Assembly (NCBI RefSeq): GCF_039907765.1 | Contig: NZ_JARDJI010000018.1 | Coordinates: 1 to 64,000 of the forward strand | Direction of reading: 5' to 3' | DNA length: 64,000 bases | DNA from: Aminobacter sp039907765 | Lineage (GTDB): Bacteria; Pseudomonadota; Alphaproteobacteria; Rhizobiales; Rhizobiaceae | Shown here: positions 8,799 through 17,372 of the stretch, piece after piece | Numbering within the stretch: position 1 is the stretch's first letter | Layout: every line of letters begins with the position of its first letter | The notes under the pieces: generated by a model | Databases searched by the model: none | What the model was told of the DNA's origin: nothing | Seen by the model: only the letters and a program-made list of their open reading frames with translations | Translations under genes and position numbers: made by a program

Positions 8799-8940
8799 TC
8801 AGCCCCCCACTCCGCCTCGCTGCGCTCGGCACCTCTCCCCTTCAAAAGGGGAGAGAAAAGGTGCCAAGTCCAGGCTGGCTTCCTCTCCCCCGTCGACCGG
8901 GGGAGAGGTGGTTTGCGAAGCAAACCGGAGTGGGGGTCGA
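8799..8940. repeat. Mosaic palindromic intergenic repeat (RIME/BIME-like)
   Basis: The 258-base gap between the binding-protein and first permease genes holds a nested set of inverted repeats. The outer arms are CCCCCACTCCG (8804-8814) and CGGAGTGGGGG (8926-8936). Inside are CTCTCCCCTT/AAGGGGAGAG (8833-8855), CCTCTCCCCC/GGGGGAGAGG (8882-8909) and GTTTGC-GAA-GCAAAC (8911-8925). This resembles the mosaic elements of rhizobial genomes. Within an operon, such RNA can stabilise the upstream message or cut transcription of the downstream genes. Confidence 0.75.
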
Positions 8941-9013
8941 CTTCCCAAAACCGCCCTAACTTTCACAGGCATTACGCCGCATCACCCCCACACCAGCCAG
9001 CGAAAGTATCCGC

Positions 9014-9934
9014 TTGTCCATTGCACTGCTCATCGAGCAACTCCTCAACGGCCTGCAGCTCGGGGTGATGCTGTTCCTCATGGCCGCCGGTCTGACGCTG
9101 ATCTTCGGCGTGATGGGGCTGATCAACCTCGCCCACGGCTCGCTCTACATGGTCGGCGCCTTTGCCTGTGCGGCCGTGGCTGCCGCCACCGGTTCGTTCT
9201 GGATCGGCCTTGTCGCCAGCCTCATCGCCGCAGCCGCGGCCGGCGCGATCGTCGAGGTGACCGTCATCCGCAGGCTCTACGACCGGGACCATCTCGACCA
9301 GGTGCTGGCCACCTTCGCGCTGATCCTGATGTTCTCGGAAGGCACGCGCTGGCTCTTCGGCTCCTTCCCGCTCTATCTCGACATCCCGCCGCTGCTGCAG
9401 GGCGCGGTGCCGCTACCCGGCGGCGGACAGTATCAGCTCTATCGCCTCGCCATCATCGGCGTCGGCATCGTGGTCGCCGTCGGGCTGTACTTTCTGATCT
9501 CGCGCACCCGCCTCGGCATGCGTATCCGTGCCGGCGAGTCCGACCGCGAGATGATCGCAGCGCTCGGCGTCGACATCCGCACGCTCTACACCGTCGTCTT
9601 CGCGCTTGGGGCGGCGCTCGCCGGCCTCGCCGGCGCCATGGTCGGCGCGCTGCAATCGGTGCAGGTCGGCATGGGCGAGCCGGCGCTGATCCTCGCCTTC
9701 GTCGTCATCGTCATCGGCGGCATCGGCTCGATCAAGGGCGCGCTGTTCGGCGCCATCCTCGTCGGCATCGTCGACACGATGGGCCGCTTCCTTTTGCCCA
9801 AGGTGCTGGCGCTCGGCATGCCGGCGGCCGAAGCCGGTCCCATAGGTGCCGCCCTCGCCTCCATGCTGATCTACATCGTCATGGCGCTCATCCTCGCCTT
9901 CAGGCCGAGCGGCCTGTTTGCGGCGCAGTCGTGA
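9014..9934 (+). CDS. Liv-type ABC transporter permease (LivH-like)
   Basis: A 306-residue inner-membrane permease of the LivH group, almost entirely hydrophobic with about eight membrane segments. The family loop GVDIRTLYTVVFALGAALAGLAG and the GGIGSIKGALFGA segment that contacts the ATPase are visible. The start is a TTG (9014) giving MSIALLIEQLLNGLQLG, the usual LivH beginning; no ATG precedes it in frame at a sensible distance. The second permease begins 7 bases after the stop. Confidence 0.9.
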   Translation: MSIALLIEQLLNGLQLGVMLFLMAAGLTLIFGVMGLINLAHGSLYMVGAFACAAVAAATGSFWIGLVASLIAAAAAGAIVEVTVIRRLYDRDHLDQVLATFALILMFSEGTRWLFGSFPLYLDIPPLLQGAVPLPGGGQYQLYRLAIIGVGIVVAVGLYFLISRTRLGMRIRAGESDREMIAALGVDIRTLYTVVFALGAALAGLAGAMVGALQSVQVGMGEPALILAFVVIVIGGIGSIKGALFGAILVGIVDTMGRFLLPKVLALGMPAAEAGPIGAALASMLIYIVMALILAFRPSGLFAAQS

Positions 9935-9941
9935 GGCGGCC

Positions 9942-10931
9942 ATGACCAACGCACCCTTCATGACCCGCGAAACCACCGTCAATTCGGCGCTGGCGCTGCT
10001 GCTGCTCGGCTTCCCGCTGGCCGCGCAGGCGATGGGCGAACCGTTCTACATCACGCTCGCCACCCGCATCGCGGTGTTGGCGCTCGCAGCGGTCGGCCTC
10101 AACATCGCGCTCGGCCTCGGCGGGCTTGTGTCCTTCGGCCACGCCGCCTTCTTCGGCCTCGGCGGCTATGCCGCCGGCATCCTGGCGACGCACGCCTTCA
10201 ACGCCGAGCCAGTGCTGTTCGGTTTCGAGGGCACTACCTCAATGCCGATGATCTGGCTGGCAGCAATCGTCGTCTGCGGGCTCATCGCCCTGCCCATCGG
10301 CGCGATCAGCCTGCGCACGGCGGGTGTGTACTTCATCATGATCACGCTCGCCTTCGCGCAGATGATCTACTATTTCGCCGTGTCCTGGCCGGCCTATGGC
10401 GGCGAGGACGGGCTGTCGATCTATGTGCGCAACGAGTTCCCCGGCCTGAACACGGCGCAGCCACTGCCCTTCTTCCTGATCTGTTATGTCCTGCTGCTTG
10501 CGGCACTCGCGCTCTTCTGGATGCTGCGCGGCTCGCGCTTCGGCGCCGCACTGGAAGCCGCCCGCCAGAACCCCGTTCGCCTGTCTGCCGTCGGCATCGC
10601 CCCCTTTAACATCCGCCTCGTCGCCTTCGTGATATCGGCGATGGTGACGGGCGTCGCGGGCGCGCTCTTCGCCGACCTAAACAAGTTCGTGAGCCCGTCG
10701 ATGCTGTCCTGGCAGATGTCGGGCGAGCTCATCGTGCTGATCATCCTCGGCGGCAAGGGTCGGCTGTTCGGCCCGGTCGCCGGCGCCATGCTCTATGTGC
10801 TGATCGAGTATGTGCTCGGTGGCATCACCGAGCGCTGGCAGTTCTTCCTCGGGCTGATCCTTCTCGCGGTCGTGCTGTTTGCGCGCGGCGGCTTGCTTGG
10901 CCTCCTGGCCGGAAAGGCGCGTCATGGCTGA
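9942..10931 (+). CDS. Liv-type ABC transporter permease (LivM-like)
   Basis: A 329-residue LivM-type permease. The family motif GLGGLVSFGHAAFFGLGGYAAG is present near residue 60, and the ATPase-contact region LGGKGRLFGPVAGA near residue 270. The ATG at 9942 is preferred to a GTG-type extension at 9918. The gene overlaps the following ATPase start by 8 bases, so the five transporter genes are translated as one coupled block. It would form the membrane pore with the LivH-like protein. Confidence 0.9.
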   Translation: MTNAPFMTRETTVNSALALLLLGFPLAAQAMGEPFYITLATRIAVLALAAVGLNIALGLGGLVSFGHAAFFGLGGYAAGILATHAFNAEPVLFGFEGTTSMPMIWLAAIVVCGLIALPIGAISLRTAGVYFIMITLAFAQMIYYFAVSWPAYGGEDGLSIYVRNEFPGLNTAQPLPFFLICYVLLLAALALFWMLRGSRFGAALEAARQNPVRLSAVGIAPFNIRLVAFVISAMVTGVAGALFADLNKFVSPSMLSWQMSGELIVLIILGGKGRLFGPVAGAMLYVLIEYVLGGITERWQFFLGLILLAVVLFARGGLLGLLAGKARHG

Positions 10932-11669
10932 GCCGGTCCTCGAAATCCGCGAACTTCGCAAGACCTTCGGTGCGCTGAATGCTACGGACGGCGTCAGCCT
11001 GAAGCTGATGCCCGGCGAGATCCATGCCCTGATCGGCCCCAATGGCGCTGGCAAGAGCACGCTGATCCACCAGATCTCCGGTTCGATCCGCCCTGACAGT
11101 GGCTCAATCCGCTTCCTCGGCCAGGACATGGCCGGGCTCGACATGGCCGCCCGCGCCCGCCTCGGCCTCGGCCGCAGCTTCCAGATCTCGTCGCTGGCGC
11201 CGGAATTTTCGGCGTTGCGCAACGTCATGCTGGCGGCACAGGCGCGGCAGGGCTCGAGCTTCCGCTTTTTCAAGCCCGTGATGGGCGATGCGAGCCTGAC
11301 CGGGCCGGCCATGGCCATGCTCGAACGCGTCGGCCTGGCCTCCCGCGCTCACTTGCCGGCGGCGGAGCTGTCGCATGGCGAGCGCCGGCAGCTCGAGATC
11401 GCCATTGCGCTGGCGCTGGGTTCAAAGGCGTTCCTGTTCGACGAGCCGATGGCCGGCATGGGGCCTGAGGGCTCCAAGGCGCTGACCGGGTTCCTCGACG
11501 GCCTGCGCCGGGAAGCACCGATCCTTTTGGTCGAGCACGACATGGATGCCGTCTTCGCGCTCGCCGACCGCATCTCGGTGCTGGTCTATGGCCGCGTCAT
11601 CGCCACCGGCAGCGTCGACGAGATCCGCAACGATCCCGAAGTCCGCCGCGCCTATCTCGGAGAAGCCGC

Positions 11670-11673
<4 letters not shown>
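10924..11673 (+). CDS. Liv-type ABC transporter ATPase (LivG-like)
   Basis: A 249-residue ABC ATPase. Walker A is GPNGAGKST (about 37-45), the signature is LSHGERRQLEIA and Walker B is FLFDEPMAGM, followed by the H-loop VEHDMDAVF. Signature LSHGE instead of LSGGQ is typical of LivG. It energises uptake with the LivF-like partner encoded next; the two genes overlap by 4 bases. Confidence 0.92.
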
Positions 11674-12356
<683 letters not shown>

Positions 12357-12360
12357 AAAG

Positions 12361-12384
12361 AGGGCGGCAATGCCGCCCTTTTTT
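12361..12384. terminator. Bidirectional rho-independent terminator
   Basis: AGGGCGGCA (12361-12369) pairs with TGCCGCCCT (12371-12379) and is followed by TTTTTT. On the minus strand the same stem is followed by CTTTTC. It separates the convergent ends of the Liv operon (12356) and kynU (12405). Confidence 0.85.
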
Positions 12385-12404
12385 GATTTCCATTCGACCT
12401 GAGG

Positions 12405-13652
12405 TCAGGTCACCGCCGACTTTACGGCAAAACGCGCGTCCTTCCAGGCGCCGGTGCGCAGGATTTCCTCCAGCACCCCGACCGCCTGCCAGACGTCCTT
12501 GTAGCCGATGTAGAGCGGCGTGAAGCCGAAGCGGATGGTGGCCGGCGCGCGGAAGTCGCCGATCACGCCGCGCTCGATCAGCGCCTGCATGACCGCGTAG
12601 GCGTTCTCATGCTCGAACGACACCTGGCTGCCGCGCTTCGTGCCGTCGCGCGGGCTTTCGAGCTTGAGCCCATGGCCGGCGCACCTGGTCTCGACCAACT
12701 GGATGAACAGGTCAGTCAGGGCGATGCTCTTCTTGCGCAGCGCCTGCATGTCGACGTCGTCCCAGATGTCGAGCGCGCCCTTCAGCGCGCGCAGCGACAG
12801 GATGCCCTGCGTGCCGCACTGGAAGCGGCGGATGCCGGCGTCACCCGCGTAACCCTGCTCGAAGGCGAAGGGCCGGGCATGACCCCACCAACCGCTGAGG
12901 GGCTGCTCGGCCTTGCCGAGATGGCGCTCGGCCACATAGATGAAGGCCGGGGCCCCGGGGCCGCCATTGATGTACTTGTAGGTGCAGCCGATGGCGAAGT
13001 CGGCATTCGCGCCGTCGAGATCGACTGGCAGCGCGCCCGCCGTGTGGCAGAGGTCCCAGACCACCAGCGCGCCGGCGTCATGCGCACGCCTGGTCAGCGC
13101 CGCCATGTCGCGCAGTTCGCCCGACTTGTAGTTGACGTGGTTGACCAGGACCACTGCGACATGATCGTCGATCAGCTCCTCGATGGTCGGCGCATCGACG
13201 CCCTCCAGCCGCAGCACGGCCCCCGGACGGGTCGAGACCACGCCTTCGGCCATGTAGAGGTCGGTCGGGAAGCTGCCGGCCTCGGCGACGATGACATTGC
13301 GGTCCGGGCGCAGGCCCATGGCCGCATGCAGCGCCTTGTAGACGTTGATCGAGGTGGTGTCGGTGACCACGGTCTGGCCGGCAGCCGCGCCGATCAGGCG
13401 ACCGATGCGGTCGCCGAGCGCGACGGGCATGTCGAACCAGCCGGCCTTGTTCCAGCTGCGGATGAGGTCCTGTCCCCATTCCTCCCTGGCGGCCTTTTCA
13501 ACCTCCGCATAGGCGGCCGGCGAGGCCGCCCCCAGCGAATTGCCGTCGAGATAGATCACTCCTTCCGGCAGGACGAAGCGGTCACGCATCGAACGCAGCG
13601 GATCGGCGGCATCCATCGCCTCGACGGCGGCGAGATCGGGAATTCCAGTCAT
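12405..13652 (-). CDS. kynU: Kynureninase
   Basis: A 415-residue PLP enzyme of fold type I that cleaves kynurenine to anthranilate and alanine. The PLP lysine is K226 in the family motif CTYKYINGGPG, and the phosphate-binding and active-site segments (LDGNSLG, WDLCHTAGALP, RFGFTPLYI) are present. Length is normal. The ATG at 13652 follows AGGA at good spacing; a TTG three codons upstream is less likely. It is the last gene of a minus-strand operon whose first three genes encode a TrpXYZ-like transporter, pointing to uptake of tryptophan or kynurenine. Confidence 0.96.
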   Translation of the reverse strand: MTGIPDLAAVEAMDAADPLRSMRDRFVLPEGVIYLDGNSLGAASPAAYAEVEKAAREEWGQDLIRSWNKAGWFDMPVALGDRIGRLIGAAAGQTVVTDTTSINVYKALHAAMGLRPDRNVIVAEAGSFPTDLYMAEGVVSTRPGAVLRLEGVDAPTIEELIDDHVAVVLVNHVNYKSGELRDMAALTRRAHDAGALVVWDLCHTAGALPVDLDGANADFAIGCTYKYINGGPGAPAFIYVAERHLGKAEQPLSGWWGHARPFAFEQGYAGDAGIRRFQCGTQGILSLRALKGALDIWDDVDMQALRKKSIALTDLFIQLVETRCAGHGLKLESPRDGTKRGSQVSFEHENAYAVMQALIERGVIGDFRAPATIRFGFTPLYIGYKDVWQAVGVLEEILRTGAWKDARFAVKSAVT

Positions 13653-13673
13653 TTCGAGCAATCCTGGTCCTGG

Positions 13674-14597
13674 TTATTCGCGGACGGTTTCGCGGGCTGG
13701 CAGCGGGCCACGGCTGCGCTTGAGGCTCGGCAGAGCCAGCATGGCGAGCACGAACAGGCCGGTCGCGAGCTTGAGATCGGGGGGCGGCATGCCGGCGGCA
13801 AGGCAGAACGAGACCAGCTGGTAATAGACGATGGCACCGACGAACGGGGCCGCGAGCTGGCGGAACACGGTCTGCTTGCCGACGATTGCCTCGCCGATCA
13901 TCAGCGCGGCAAGGCCGTTGATGAGGATACCGAGGCCCATGTTGACGTCGGCAAAGCCCTGCGACTGCACCATCAGCGCACCGCTGGTGGCGGAGAACGC
14001 GCTGGCGAGGCCGACGCCGCTTATGGTGGCGACCCAGACGTTGATGCCCTGTGCTTCGGCCATGTCGGGGTTGGCGCCGACGGCGCGGATGGCCGTGCCC
14101 TTCTCGGTCTTGAAGAACAGGTTGAGCAGGATGAAGACGACAGCGCCGATGATGCCGGCGATGATGATCTTGGCCGCCGGGAAGCCGGGCTGGACGAAGG
14201 GCGCCCAGTCGAAGACGGTGGGCTCGCCGAACACCGACAGGTTGGACTTGCCCATGATGCGCAGATTGATGCTGTAGAGCATCGTCATCATCAGGATGCC
14301 GGCCAGAAGCGTGTGGATGCGGAAGCGCAGGTGGATGAAGGCCGTGCAGCAGCCGGCGAGGAAGCCGGCGAGCAGCGCAACCGCAAGCGCGGTCAGCGGC
14401 GAGGCGCCGCTTGCCAGCAGCACGCCGCAGACGCAACCGCCCAGCGGGAACGCGCCTTCGCTGGTGAGGTCGGGGAAGTTCAGCGTGCGGAACGGGATCA
14501 TGATGCCCAGCACGACGAAAGCCAGGATCAGGCTCTGCGCCAGCGTGACGGGGATAAGCGAGACGAAGCTCGAGAATATGGTCTGGATAAAGTCCAT
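13674..14597 (-). CDS. ABC transporter permease (TrpY-like)
   Basis: A 307-residue permease of the LivH-like group used by the TrpXYZ/PF04392 importers. It has about eight hydrophobic segments and the conserved stretch RAVGANPDMAEAQGINV followed by ISGVGLASAFSATSGALM. It starts 3 bases after the ATPase stop and ends 21 bases before kynU, so the four genes form one operon. Ligand specificity cannot be read from the sequence; the kynU linkage suggests tryptophan or kynurenine. Confidence 0.85.
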   Translation of the reverse strand: MDFIQTIFSSFVSLIPVTLAQSLILAFVVLGIMIPFRTLNFPDLTSEGAFPLGGCVCGVLLASGASPLTALAVALLAGFLAGCCTAFIHLRFRIHTLLAGILMMTMLYSINLRIMGKSNLSVFGEPTVFDWAPFVQPGFPAAKIIIAGIIGAVVFILLNLFFKTEKGTAIRAVGANPDMAEAQGINVWVATISGVGLASAFSATSGALMVQSQGFADVNMGLGILINGLAALMIGEAIVGKQTVFRQLAAPFVGAIVYYQLVSFCLAAGMPPPDLKLATGLFVLAMLALPSLKRSRGPLPARETVRE

Positions 14598-14600
14598 TGG

Positions 14601-15380
14601 TCAGCTCGCCAGCAGCATGCGGTCGGTCTTGACGGAGAAATGGCCGATCAGGTCTGGGACCGTGACCTTGGCCTTCTCCTCGCCGGTGATCTCGAGGCGG
14701 AGCTTGCCGGCATCGAGCATGATGACGCTATGGCCGAAATCGACGGCGTGCTGCATGTTGTGGGTCACCATCAGCGTGGTGAGTTTCAGCGCATCGACGG
14801 CGCGCACGGTCGCCCGCATGACGATGTCGGCGGTGCGCGGGTCGAGGGCCGCGGTGTGTTCGTCGAGCAGCAGGAGTTCGGGCTGGCCGCCGACCGCCAT
14901 GATCAGCGACAGCGACTGGCGCTGGCCGCCGGAAAGCAGTTCGACGCGGGTGTCGAGACGGTTTTCGAGGCCGAGGCCGAGCAGCGACAGCCGCTCCTTG
15001 TAGTCGGCGAGGCGCTTGGCGTTGAGGCCCTGCCGCAGGCTGCGCTTCTTGCTGCGCAGTTCGGCCAGCAGCATATTCTCGGCCACCGTCATGGAGGCGG
15101 CGGTGCCCTTCATCGGGTCCTGGAACACGCGGGCGAGCCGCATGGCGCGCTTGTGCACCGGCATGTCGGTGACGTTGTCGCCGTTGATGATGATCTGGCC
15201 GGAATCGAGCACCAGCGCGCCTGAAATGGCATTGAGCATGCTGCTCTTGCCGGCCCCGTTGGAGCCGATGACGACGCCGAATTCGCCGGTGGCGAGCTTC
15301 AGGTTGAGGCCGTCGAGGGCAACCTTCTCGTCGGGTTGTCCCTTGTAGAATACCTTGCGTGCAGATCGGATTTCGAGCAT
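14601..15380 (-). CDS. ABC transporter ATPase (TrpZ-like)
   Basis: A 259-residue ABC ATPase. Walker A is GSNGAGKSS, the signature is LSGGQRQSLSL, Walker B is LLLLDEHTAALD and the H-loop is VTHNMQHAV. Walker A ends in SS where most have ST. The ATG at 15380 has GGAGGG upstream; a longer frame to 15422 lacks a ribosome site. It is separated by 62 bases and a hairpin from the binding-protein gene upstream. Confidence 0.9.
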   Translation of the reverse strand: MLEIRSARKVFYKGQPDEKVALDGLNLKLATGEFGVVIGSNGAGKSSMLNAISGALVLDSGQIIINGDNVTDMPVHKRAMRLARVFQDPMKGTAASMTVAENMLLAELRSKKRSLRQGLNAKRLADYKERLSLLGLGLENRLDTRVELLSGGQRQSLSLIMAVGGQPELLLLDEHTAALDPRTADIVMRATVRAVDALKLTTLMVTHNMQHAVDFGHSVIMLDAGKLRLEITGEEKAKVTVPDLIGHFSVKTDRMLLAS

Positions 15381-15402
15381 CCGTCCCTCCCGAAATGGCG
15401 AC

Positions 15403-15417
15403 GGCGCCTGGAGCGCC
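15403..15417. repeat. Hairpin between binding-protein and ATPase genes
   Basis: GGCGC (15403-15407) and GCGCC (15413-15417) flank CTGGA in the 62-base gap. Without a following T-run it is more likely a stability or attenuation element that keeps binding-protein expression above that of the ATPase. Confidence 0.45.
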
Positions 15418-15442
15418 GCCACCTGTTTGACGAAGCCGAAGA

Positions 15443-16429
15443 TCAGTCGACGATGCAGCCGCAGTCGGCCATCGACTCGGGGATCTCGATACCGAAGGCA
15501 GCCATGGCCTTCTTCGAGATCGTCGCAGCGTGGTCCTCGTACGCAGGACGCGACGGAGCGATGGTCTTCGGGTCCTTGCCCTTCAGTACCTCGGCGGCGA
15601 TCTTGCCGGCGTTGACGCCGACCTGCTCGTAATTCACCGCGAAGCTCGCCGGCACGACGCCGTCGCGCACGGCGTTGTCGTCGGCGTTGACGACAGGGAT
15701 GCCGGCCTGGCGGGCGGCGGCGGCGACGGCCGGGATGGCCGGCTGGATCAGGTTCGAGGTCGGGCCATAGATCACGTCGACCTTGCCGGCGAGCGAAGCG
15801 ATGCGCTGCTGGATGTCGTTGACGTTGTCGATGCCGACTTCAACCACCTCGAAGCCGGCGGCCGGTGCCGCTTCCTTGATCTTCTCGATGAGGGCGACGT
15901 CGTTGGCTTCACCCGGGTTGTACGGCACGCCGAAACGCTTGGCGTTCGGCAGCAGCTTCTTGGTAAACTCCATGACCGCCTTGACGTCCTGCAGGTCGGT
16001 GGCGCCGGTCATGCCGTCGTCGCCAGATTCCCACGACGGCACCAGCTTGGCGGCGACCGGGTCGGTGACGGCGGCGAAGACCACCGGGATGCCCGAGCCG
16101 GCGAGCGCCTTCTTGGCGATCTGCGAGACCGGAGTGGTGATGGTGTAGAGCATCTTCGGGTTTTCGGCCTGCAGCTTGGCGATCATCTGCGGCACCAGCG
16201 AGGCGTCGAAATTGGTGTGGCTCTCGGTGTAGACCACGTCCTTGCCCTCGACGAAGCCGTTTTCGGCCAGCGCCTTCTTGAAGCCGGCGATCGAGGCGTT
16301 GAGCTGTGGGTGTTCGCCGAAATTGGCGATGCCGATCTTGATCGGCTCGGCAATGGCGGCGCCGAGGCTGGCAGCGAGCGCGCCGGCCAGCACCAGGCCC
16401 GACAGCAGGCCGGACTTCAGGTTTCTCAT
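15443..16429 (-). CDS. ABC transporter substrate-binding protein (PF04392, TrpX-like)
   Basis: A 328-residue exported binding protein of the ABC_sub_bind (PF04392) family, to which the tryptophan receptor TrpX of Firmicutes belongs. A signal peptide covers about residues 1-27 (cleavage after AAIA), and the mature start KIGIANFGEHPQLNASIAGFKKAL is characteristic of the family. GGGAGGAAT precedes the ATG. As the first gene of the operon ending in kynU it most likely binds tryptophan, kynurenine or a related aromatic amino acid; this is inference from family and context. Confidence 0.85.
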   Translation of the reverse strand: MRNLKSGLLSGLVLAGALAASLGAAIAEPIKIGIANFGEHPQLNASIAGFKKALAENGFVEGKDVVYTESHTNFDASLVPQMIAKLQAENPKMLYTITTPVSQIAKKALAGSGIPVVFAAVTDPVAAKLVPSWESGDDGMTGATDLQDVKAVMEFTKKLLPNAKRFGVPYNPGEANDVALIEKIKEAAPAAGFEVVEVGIDNVNDIQQRIASLAGKVDVIYGPTSNLIQPAIPAVAAAARQAGIPVVNADDNAVRDGVVPASFAVNYEQVGVNAGKIAAEVLKGKDPKTIAPSRPAYEDHAATISKKAMAAFGIEIPESMADCGCIVD

Positions 16430-16514
16430 CTATTCCTCCCAGATTTGACAAGGCGCCGCACATCCCGGCGGCGGCTGGCGCGGATCATGCGCAGTCCGGG
16501 GGCTCCTGTCAAAC

Positions 16515-16557
16515 GATTATATATAATTCTTGCCATGGCCCGGCATGATATATAATC
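16515..16557. promoter_or_regulatory. Predicted GntR operator pair between trpXYZ-kynU and the GntR gene
   Basis: The 160-base divergent region holds ATTATATATAAT (16516-16527, a perfect palindrome) and TGATATATAATC (16546-16557), about 30 bases or three helical turns apart. Between them TGCC and GGCA form a further inverted repeat. Position between a FadR-type regulator and the divergent transporter operon makes this the likely operator. Confidence 0.6.
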
Positions 16558-16589
16558 CTGAGTCTCAAGCGGTGCTGCGGAGGACAGCG

Positions 16590-17372
16590 ATGCAGGATGA
16601 CGAAGACCATTCGACAAAGACGGAAGCGGCCTACCGGCTGCTGCGCCGGGACATCCTGACCACGCGCCTGTTGCCGGGCGCCCCGCTCAAGCTCAGCACA
16701 TTGCGCCAAACCTACGGCGTCGGCTGGACGCCGCTGCGCGAGGCGCTGTCGCGCCTCGAGGCCGAGCGCCTGGTCACCGCCATTTCCAACCGCGGCTTCA
16801 CCGTGGCCCCCGTTTCGCGCCAGGAGCTGGAAGATCTCGCCCGCGCCAGGATGGTGGTCGAGCTGCCGCTCCTGCTGGAATCGATCGACAAGGGCGGCAG
16901 CGACTGGGAAGACGCACTTGTGACCGCGCATTACCGCCTGTCGCGCTGCAAGACCGCCGTCGAGGACCCGTCCGACGAGGCGGTCGACGCCTGGGACGAG
17001 AAGCACGAGGCCTTCCACGCCGCCCTGCTCAGCGCCGCCGATTCGAGCTGGCTGCTGCGCTTTCGCGCGACCATTTCCGACCAGCTGCGACGGCATCACC
17101 GTTTCCTCGGCCTCGCCCCAACCCTGCGCGCCGCCGCCGGACAGAAGGACGGCTTCGAGGAAGCCATGGCCGCGCTTCAGGAGGCGCAATCGATCGGTCC
17201 GCACACGGCCCTCATGGAAGCCGCGCTCGACCGCGACCTCGAACGTGCCAAGGCGCTGATGATCGACCACATCGGTTACACGCTGCATGTGTATGTGCAC
17301 ACCGAGGACTACAGCGGCAGCCGCCACGCCGCCCGCCCCGGCAGCCTCAGGTCCCGGTCGGCGGCCGAATGA
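16590..17372 (+). CDS. GntR-family regulator (FadR subfamily, FCD domain)
   Basis: A 260-residue regulator with an N-terminal winged helix (TEAAYRLLRRDILTTRLLPGAPLKLSTLRQTYGVGWTPLREALSRLEAERLV) and a C-terminal all-helical FCD ligand domain whose histidines (KHEAFHAAL, HTALMEAAL) probably bind a metal. GGAGGA is placed well for the ATG at 16590. It is divergent from the TrpXYZ-kynU operon and overlaps the PLP-enzyme gene by 4 bases, so both are probable targets. The inducer could be tryptophan, kynurenine or anthranilate. Confidence 0.92.
   Translation: MQDDEDHSTKTEAAYRLLRRDILTTRLLPGAPLKLSTLRQTYGVGWTPLREALSRLEAERLVTAISNRGFTVAPVSRQELEDLARARMVVELPLLLESIDKGGSDWEDALVTAHYRLSRCKTAVEDPSDEAVDAWDEKHEAFHAALLSAADSSWLLRFRATISDQLRRHHRFLGLAPTLRAAAGQKDGFEEAMAALQEAQSIGPHTALMEAALDRDLERAKALMIDHIGYTLHVYVHTEDYSGSRHAARPGSLRSRSAAE

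Noticed and set aside
12609..15224. An 871-codon open frame on the plus strand opposite kynU and the TrpYZ-like genes
   Set aside because: It lies antisense to three well-supported genes, has a skewed composition (runs of D/R/G/H/A) and no recognisable domain; long antisense frames are common in GC-rich DNA.
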